Made by a program: the position numbers and the translations under genes | In this document: positions 5,025 through 9,068 of the stretch, in pieces | Layout of the letters: every line of letters starts with the position of its first letter | Numbering within the stretch: position 1 is the first letter of the stretch | Notes under the pieces: model-generated | The model's input: the letters and a program-made list of their open reading frames with translations, nothing else | Databases searched by the model: none | Told to the model about the DNA's origin: nothing | DNA from: an uncultured Veillonella sp. | Lineage (GTDB): Bacteria > Bacillota > Negativicutes > Veillonellales > Veillonellaceae | Assembly: GCA_900549805.1 (NCBI GenBank) | Contig: URPV01000048.1 | Location: 1-9,068, forward strand | DNA: 9,068 nucleotides | Direction of reading: 5' to 3'

Positions 5025-5954
5025 ATGCCACTCGTTACAACAAAAGAAATGTTTAAAAAAGCCTATGAAGGCGGTTACGCTGTAGGTGCTTTCAATGTAA
5101 ACAACATGGAAATCGTGCAGGGGATTGTAGACGCTGCCAAAGAAGAAGAATCCCCATTAATCTTGCAAGTATCCGCAGGGGCTCGCAAGTATGCCAAGCA
5201 CATCTACTTGGTTAAGTTAGTAGAAGCTGCCTTAGAAGATTCCAACCTTCCAATCGCCCTTCACCTTGACCATGGCGACTCCTTCGAAATTTGTAAAGAC
5301 TGCGTTGATGGCGGTTTTACCTCCGTTATGATTGACGCTTCCCACCATGATTTCGAAGAAAACGTTAAAATCACCAAACAAGTAGTGGAATACGCCCATG
5401 CACACGGTGTTGTAGTAGAAGCCGAATTAGGTCGTTTGGCTGGCGTAGAAGATGATGTCAACGTATCCGATAAAGATGCTCGCTTTACCGATCCTGAACA
5501 AGCAGCTGAATTTGTTGAACTCACAGGGGTTGACTCCTTGGCTATCGCTATTGGTACCTCCCATGGAGCATACAAATTCAAGGGCGAACCATACCTAGAC
5601 TTCGATCGCCTCAAAAAGGTTGGGGACCTTCTTCCTAACTTCCCTATCGTCTTACATGGTGCTTCCTCTGTCCTCCCTGAGTTCGTAGCTAAATGCAACG
5701 AATACGGTGGCGACATCCCAGGTGCCCAAGGTGTACCAGAACACATGCTTCGCGAAGCAGCTAAAATGGCTGTCTGCAAGATCAACATCGACACAGACCT
5801 CCGCTTGGCTATGACCGCATCTGTTCGCGAATTCCTCGCCAAAAACCCTAGCGAATTCGACCCTCGTAAGTACTTGGGCCCTGCACGTTCTGCTATCAAA
5901 GGCATGGTACAACACAAGATTAAAGACGTGCTTGGCTCCTCTCACAAGCTATAA
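5025..5954 (+). CDS. fba: class II fructose-1,6-bisphosphate aldolase (class IIB, zinc-dependent)
   Basis: A 309-residue glycolytic and gluconeogenic enzyme that interconverts fructose 1,6-bisphosphate with dihydroxyacetone phosphate and glyceraldehyde 3-phosphate in the cytoplasm. Motifs are intact: HLDHGDS (80-86) with catalytic Asp82 and zinc ligand His83; SVMIDASHH (100-108); VEAELG (131-136) with Glu132 and Glu134; zinc ligands His180 in GTSHGAYKFKGEP and His211 in LHGASS; and NIDTDLR (254-260), which binds substrate. The length and the segment GGDIPGAQGVPEHML (228-242) match the roughly 307-residue H. pylori type rather than the shorter 285-residue B. subtilis FbaA. AGGAGG at 5014-5019 lies five bases before the ATG. 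The related tagatose-bisphosphate aldolases share the fold, but no tagatose or galactitol genes are nearby, so a glycolytic role is most likely. It leads the operon with the flippase gene. Confidence 0.95.
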   Translation: MPLVTTKEMFKKAYEGGYAVGAFNVNNMEIVQGIVDAAKEEESPLILQVSAGARKYAKHIYLVKLVEAALEDSNLPIALHLDHGDSFEICKDCVDGGFTSVMIDASHHDFEENVKITKQVVEYAHAHGVVVEAELGRLAGVEDDVNVSDKDARFTDPEQAAEFVELTGVDSLAIAIGTSHGAYKFKGEPYLDFDRLKKVGDLLPNFPIVLHGASSVLPEFVAKCNEYGGDIPGAQGVPEHMLREAAKMAVCKINIDTDLRLAMTASVREFLAKNPSEFDPRKYLGPARSAIKGMVQHKIKDVLGSSHKL

Positions 5955-5957
5955 TCA

Positions 5958-7514
5958 ATGGCTAACGGATTATTAAAGGGAACACTTATCTTAACGATTG
6001 CCGGCTTCGTGGTGAAAGCCATAGGTTCCATTAACTGGATTCTTCTCTCCCGCATCTTAGGTGGTGAAGGGATTGGTATCTACCAAATGGCTTTCCCAAT
6101 TTATTTGTTACTCTTACAAGTTTCGAGCGCAGGTGTGCCAATTGCCATCTCCATATTGACGGCAGAACGACTAGCCCTCAGCGATTATACAGGGGCTAAA
6201 CGGGTCTTCAAGCTATCCTTTATCATGCTCACCATTACAGGCCTCATCGCTAGCTTGGCTATGTACTTTGGTGCGGATTGGCTGATTACCTCAGGTATCA
6301 TCACAGAAAGTCGTTCCTACTACTCCATCATCGCTTTAGCGCCAGCGGTCTTCTTTGTCACTTGGATTTCCTGTTTCCGGGGCTACATCCAAGGCTACGA
6401 ATTAATGACCCCAACGGCAGTCAGCCAAATCGTGGAACAACTCCTCCGGGTTATTGTCATGCTAGGGGCCGCTGCCCTCTTACTCCCATATGGTCTACCT
6501 GCAGCAGCGGGTGGTGCTAGCCTAGGGGCTGGTATAGGTGCCTTGGGGGCCTTCCTAGTTCTCCTCTACTACTATTACAAGTTGCCTAAGGCCCCTGCCA
6601 CAGGCACAAATTATAGTGGACCAAGAGAATCGGGCAAGGATATACTCAGTCGATTGGTAGGCTTAGCCCTACCAATTTCCTTGGCCTCCATTATGTTGCC
6701 ACTCACGGCCAACCTAGACCTCATCATCGTTCCAAGACGACTCTTGGCGGCTGGTTTCCCTATGAATGAAGTAACCGAACTCTTCGGTTATCTGACGGGC
6801 ATGGCAGTGCCACTCATCAACTTGGCTACCATTATAACAGCAGCCTTGGCGACTAGCATCGTCCCTTCCATCTCCCACGCTTTTGCCAAAAGAGATAAAG
6901 AAGGGATTTTAAACCGTACTGCAAATTCCATGCGGCTCACCTTTATGGGGACAGTACCATTCACAATTTTGCTCTACGTCTTAGCTGGGCCAACAGTAAG
7001 CTTAATTTACAATGCACCTAAGGCGGAGTTGGCTACCCAAATCACTGCCTTCTCCATCTTCTTCTTAGGCATTCACCAGGTTACTACCGGCATTCTACAG
7101 GGTCTTAATAAACCTCGTATCCCAGTTATTAACATGGCTATTGCTTTGATCATCAAGGTCATCCTCAACTGGAACCTGACGGCCATCCCTTGGTTGGGCA
7201 TCGGTGGTGCTGCTTGGGCTACAGTAGCGGATATAGGCTTTGCAGCCCTCCTCAATCTCATTTACATCAAGAAATATACGGGCTATTTCCTAGACCTATC
7301 CCTCCTATGGAAGAATGTGGTTTCGGCTGGTATCATGGGCATCCTCATCTACCTGACCTACCACTACCTCCTCAGCGGCCTACCTATGTGGATCAACTTC
7401 ATCCTCACTGGCCTAGAAGGGCTCCTCTTATATGTCATCATCATGGTTCTCTTAAAGGGCCTCAACAAAGATGATGGAGCTAATATGCCTATGATTGGAC
7501 GCTTCTTCCGATAA
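5958..7514 (+). CDS. SpoVB/MATE-like polysaccharide flippase (MOP superfamily)
   Basis: A 518-residue polytopic membrane protein of the MOP superfamily, closest in style to SpoVB/YtgP-type lipid-linked precursor flippases. It opens with the family-typical LLKGTLILTIAGFVVKAIGSINWILLSR pattern (residues 5-32). Family segments include FRGYIQGYELMTPTAVSQI (140-158), LPLTANLDLIIVPRRL (247-262) and GILQGLNKPRIPVINM (378-393). About 14 hydrophobic spans run to residue 500, with a glycine/alanine-rich span at 182-200. In B. subtilis SpoVB serves spore cortex synthesis; relatives in non-spore-formers are thought to move lipid-linked envelope precursors, so a sporulation role should not be assumed. The ATG lies 3 bases after the aldolase stop and has no Shine-Dalgarno match (the upstream bases are CACAAGCTATAATCA), so translation probably depends on coupling to the aldolase. 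A strong terminator follows. Confidence 0.88.
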   Translation: MANGLLKGTLILTIAGFVVKAIGSINWILLSRILGGEGIGIYQMAFPIYLLLLQVSSAGVPIAISILTAERLALSDYTGAKRVFKLSFIMLTITGLIASLAMYFGADWLITSGIITESRSYYSIIALAPAVFFVTWISCFRGYIQGYELMTPTAVSQIVEQLLRVIVMLGAAALLLPYGLPAAAGGASLGAGIGALGAFLVLLYYYYKLPKAPATGTNYSGPRESGKDILSRLVGLALPISLASIMLPLTANLDLIIVPRRLLAAGFPMNEVTELFGYLTGMAVPLINLATIITAALATSIVPSISHAFAKRDKEGILNRTANSMRLTFMGTVPFTILLYVLAGPTVSLIYNAPKAELATQITAFSIFFLGIHQVTTGILQGLNKPRIPVINMAIALIIKVILNWNLTAIPWLGIGGAAWATVADIGFAALLNLIYIKKYTGYFLDLSLLWKNVVSAGIMGILIYLTYHYLLSGLPMWINFILTGLEGLLLYVIIMVLLKGLNKDDGANMPMIGRFFR

Positions 7515-7522
7515 CAAGTAAC

Positions 7523-7577
7523 AAAAAGAACTTCTTTCCCATTGGAATAGATCCTCTGGAAAAGAAGTTCTTTTTTT
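7523..7577 (+). terminator. rho-independent terminator after the flippase gene
   Basis: Positions 7523-7537 and 7561-7575 form a perfect 15-bp stem, extended by a CC/GG pair across one bulged base, with a long loop that holds a 3-bp inner hairpin (GGA/TCC). A run of seven T (7571-7577) ends the 3' arm. The matching A run on the 5' side means it could also stop minus-strand transcription. It ends the aldolase-flippase operon. Confidence 0.85.
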
Positions 7578-7585
7578 ACCTACCC

Positions 7586-7630
7586 TAGAAAAAGGAGGAC
7601 CTACTGGCCTATAGCCAGCAAGTCCCCCTT
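7586..7630 (-). terminator. rho-independent terminator after the DUF3829-type lipoprotein gene
   Basis: On the minus strand AAGGGGGAC (7622-7630) pairs with GTCCTCCTT (7592-7600) with one mismatch, then an internal loop of 3 by 3 bases, then CTGGC/GCCAG (7604-7608 with 7614-7618) around a 5-base loop. The stem is followed on the minus strand by TTTTTC. It lies 24 bases past the stop of the lipoprotein gene. Confidence 0.75.
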
Positions 7631-7654
7631 AGCCTTTACATCCTAGTTTGAAAA

Positions 7655-8545
7655 TTATTTATCCAATTTATCCATATCCAAACGATTTAAGGTGCCTGTG
7701 TAGGAATTGTATCTATCAATCATATGGTTGTAATGATCATCGGTTTGAGCATTAAGGAAGTCACGAATAGCCCCAACGGTAGTATTTAATTGGTCTTTGC
7801 CAGAATTATACTCTGGGCTAGAAACGCTAGAAGAGAGATCTACAATAGCTTGCAACTCTTGGTTGATTGCATTAGCGTCAATTGGTTTGCCACTTTCAAA
7901 GCCATCTAATACAGCGGTCAAGCGAAGATGAGCCTCTTGTACGGCTGCGGCATTCTTCTTACCAGCATCCTTCATAGCTTTCAATTCTGCTTCTTGGTTT
8001 TCCGTATTGTGCTTATGAACAATATCATTCAATTGGCTATAAGCAGCATCGAATTGGTCATACAGTTGTACATATTTAGGACCCAACTCAGCTTCCTTAG
8101 CATAGTTATCAGTTGTATAGGCGTTGGTAGAGAAGTAGGTATTCAATTGATCTGACACAGGAATGATGTCGTTCAAGGATGCCAAAACCTTATCCAATGG
8201 TTCCTTCATATCGTCATAAGGAACGCCAGCTTCCTTAGCCTTAGTTAACTGTTCTTGTAATTGCTTAAAATTAGGGGTTCCGAAGCTAGTAAGGTGTTCT
8301 CCATTCCGCAAGTGCTCAAGGGTTGGCCCATAACTAAAGTTAAAGGTTGCTAGGTTACCATTAAAGGCTCCAATCGCCTTAAGGTATTGGTTAAAGACCT
8401 TAGAATCTTGTTGTTGCCCCTTTTGTACGCCCTGTTGCACACCCTTTGCCACATTGGACAGATTACAACCTGTAAATAAGAAGGTCGATGACAAGGTGGC
8501 AGCACACAAGACAGCAGTTAGTACTTTTTTACTCATGATTTTCAT
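7655..8545 (-). CDS. lipoprotein, DUF3829/YiiG-like
   Basis: A 296-residue predicted lipoprotein. Residues 1-26 are a lipoprotein signal peptide ending in LFTGC, with Cys27 as the lipidation site; the Phe at -3 is less usual than Leu. A glutamine-rich linker (about 34-46) precedes a mostly helical region (about 48-290) rich in Asn, Gln, Lys and Asp, with no enzyme motif. The pattern of a helical repeat starting KVFNQYLKAIGAFN and a central YVQLYDQFDAAY/LNDIVHKHN block resembles DUF3829 (YiiG-type), whose function is not known; this assignment is from overall style. I kept the first ATG (8545): AAAGGGA lies about 10 bases upstream, a long but workable spacing, whereas the next ATG at 8536 would be about 19 bases away. 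The gene stands alone between a candidate promoter and its own terminator. Confidence 0.75.
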   Translation of the reverse strand: MKIMSKKVLTAVLCAATLSSTFLFTGCNLSNVAKGVQQGVQKGQQQDSKVFNQYLKAIGAFNGNLATFNFSYGPTLEHLRNGEHLTSFGTPNFKQLQEQLTKAKEAGVPYDDMKEPLDKVLASLNDIIPVSDQLNTYFSTNAYTTDNYAKEAELGPKYVQLYDQFDAAYSQLNDIVHKHNTENQEAELKAMKDAGKKNAAAVQEAHLRLTAVLDGFESGKPIDANAINQELQAIVDLSSSVSSPEYNSGKDQLNTTVGAIRDFLNAQTDDHYNHMIDRYNSYTGTLNRLDMDKLDK

Positions 8546-8787
8546 ACTAGTTCAATCCCTTTCATCACTATATATGAATATATCTATAACATAATTATAT
8601 ATTATATAAATAATTTATTAAAGATATATTCCTATATTTTATGAAGGTATTTCTCAAAAAGAGTCTAGCTATAAATTTGGATTCAATTTATGCCTAACTA
8701 CATAGGCTTATTATTAGATTATTAAAAGGAATGGTGCATCTAAATTCAGCGTCCTTGCCGTAAATAGCACTAATATGAAGATTATTT
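8546..8787. other. AT-rich intergenic region upstream of the lipoprotein gene
   Basis: The part nearest the lipoprotein gene (about 8570-8640) is nearly pure A/T and contains the candidate promoter. A short hairpin GCCTA/TAGGC (8692-8696 with 8703-8707, 6-base loop) is the only dyad and lacks a U run, so no clear terminator for the coiled-coil gene is visible. The patch from about 8730 to 8766 is less AT-rich and belongs to an open frame described in the findings. Confidence 0.5.
8594..8622 (-). promoter_or_regulatory. candidate promoter of the lipoprotein gene
   Basis: On the minus strand a perfect TATAAT (8594-8599) lies 17 bases after TTTAAT (8617-8622, 3 of 6 to consensus). Transcription would start near 8587, giving a leader of about 41 bases. 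The whole stretch from about 8570 to 8640 is extremely AT-rich, so chance matches are expected. Confidence 0.4.
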
Positions 8788-9068
8788 CTAATAGTTAAAA
8801 TTTGAAACCGCATTAATTTTATTCTGCATATCTAATGAATCAATTTGATCTTGAAGATCAGCAATATCGTCACTTAAAGACCCATAATCTAAATCTAAAT
8901 CACTAATCTTACTATCAATATCTTCCAATTTAGTATTAATTGAATAAGTATCGATATGTCCCAATTCTTGGTCTAACCGATTAATAGCTTCATTTTGTTT
9001 GAAAATAAAGACACCTTGTATAATTACAATAACTACTAAAATCATAGTAATAATTTTATAACTTGAAT
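8788..9068 (-). CDS. small membrane-anchored coiled-coil protein, N-terminus beyond the window
   Basis: A protein of unknown function. The visible part holds one hydrophobic segment (IITMILVVIVIIQGVFIF) and then an acidic helix with heptad spacing of Leu and Ile (from NRLDQEL through KLEDIDSKISDLDLD and IADLQDQIDSLDMQ), so a single-pass anchored coiled coil is likely. The reading frame stays open to the right-hand edge (preceding residues SSYKIIT). The ATG at 9045 has no ribosome binding site and lies inside the hydrophobic segment, so the true start is probably outside the window and this entry is partial. It ends at TAG (8788-8790). Base composition is markedly AT-rich compared with the other genes. 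A proteolytic, transport or division role cannot be inferred. Confidence 0.6.
   Translation of the reverse strand, partial: SSYKIITMILVVIVIIQGVFIFKQNEAINRLDQELGHIDTYSINTKLEDIDSKISDLDLDYGSLSDDIADLQDQIDSLDMQNKINAVSNFNY

Noticed and set aside
5261..5917. Long minus-strand open frame (218 codons) antisense to the aldolase gene
   Set aside because: It lies wholly inside a strongly conserved gene with biased codon use, has no ribosome binding site, and its translation shows no domain; it is a shadow frame.
5652..5945. Second minus-strand frame (97 codons) antisense to the aldolase 3' end
   Set aside because: Also a shadow of the same gene, without motif or start signal.
7928..8155. Plus-strand hydrophobic frame of 75 codons inside the lipoprotein gene
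   Set aside because: The hydrophobic look arises as the antisense of a Gln/Asn/Lys-rich coding sequence; no start signal is present.
8641..8697. Short plus-strand frame beginning ATGAAGGTATTTCTC in the AT-rich spacer
   Set aside because: Only 18 codons, with no ribosome binding site before the ATG.

Overview
The window looks like ordinary chromosome from a low-to-mid GC member of the Bacillota. Nearly every gene has a strong AGGAGG-type ribosome binding site. The mix of genes (an H. pylori-type class IIB fructose-bisphosphate aldolase, a SpoVB-like flippase, a DUF3829/YiiG-type lipoprotein, an NlpC/P60 hydrolase with a peptidoglycan-binding domain) would fit the Negativicutes (Veillonella/Dialister-like). 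That placement is inference from protein style and not proven here. I see no insertion sequence, phage gene, CRISPR array, toxin-antitoxin pair or defence locus.

Layout. 1-300: a tRNA-Thr(GGT) gene with its own promoter, followed by two perfect 18-bp hairpin terminators separating it from the convergent next gene. 309-2036 (minus): a GtrB-like family 2 glycosyltransferase followed by a secreted NlpC/P60 cell-wall hydrolase. 2197-2859 (plus): a HAD phosphatase of the Gph/PpaX type, ending 8 bases from a convergent FUSC-family membrane protein (minus, 2868-3947). 4046-4918 (plus): an RluA-family pseudouridine synthase, divergent from the FUSC gene, with overlapping promoter-like elements between them. 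5025-7514 (plus): class II fructose-bisphosphate aldolase followed 3 bases later by a SpoVB/MATE-like polysaccharide flippase, closed by a strong terminator. 7655-8545 (minus): a DUF3829-type lipoprotein with its own terminator. 8788-9068 (minus): a small membrane-anchored coiled-coil protein whose start lies beyond the window.

Together: the recurring theme is the cell envelope (glycosyltransferase, cell-wall hydrolase, flippase, lipoprotein, FUSC membrane protein), interspersed with housekeeping functions (tRNA, pseudouridylation, glycolysis, phosphatase). The only tight operon is aldolase-flippase. The most notable oddities are a Ser where the NlpC/P60 catalytic triad normally has its third His, a U-U mismatch in the tRNA acceptor stem, a flippase start without a Shine-Dalgarno sequence, inverted repeats upstream of the HAD and aldolase genes, and a 39-codon open frame crossing the end of the last gene. 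I found no convincing undescribed system.
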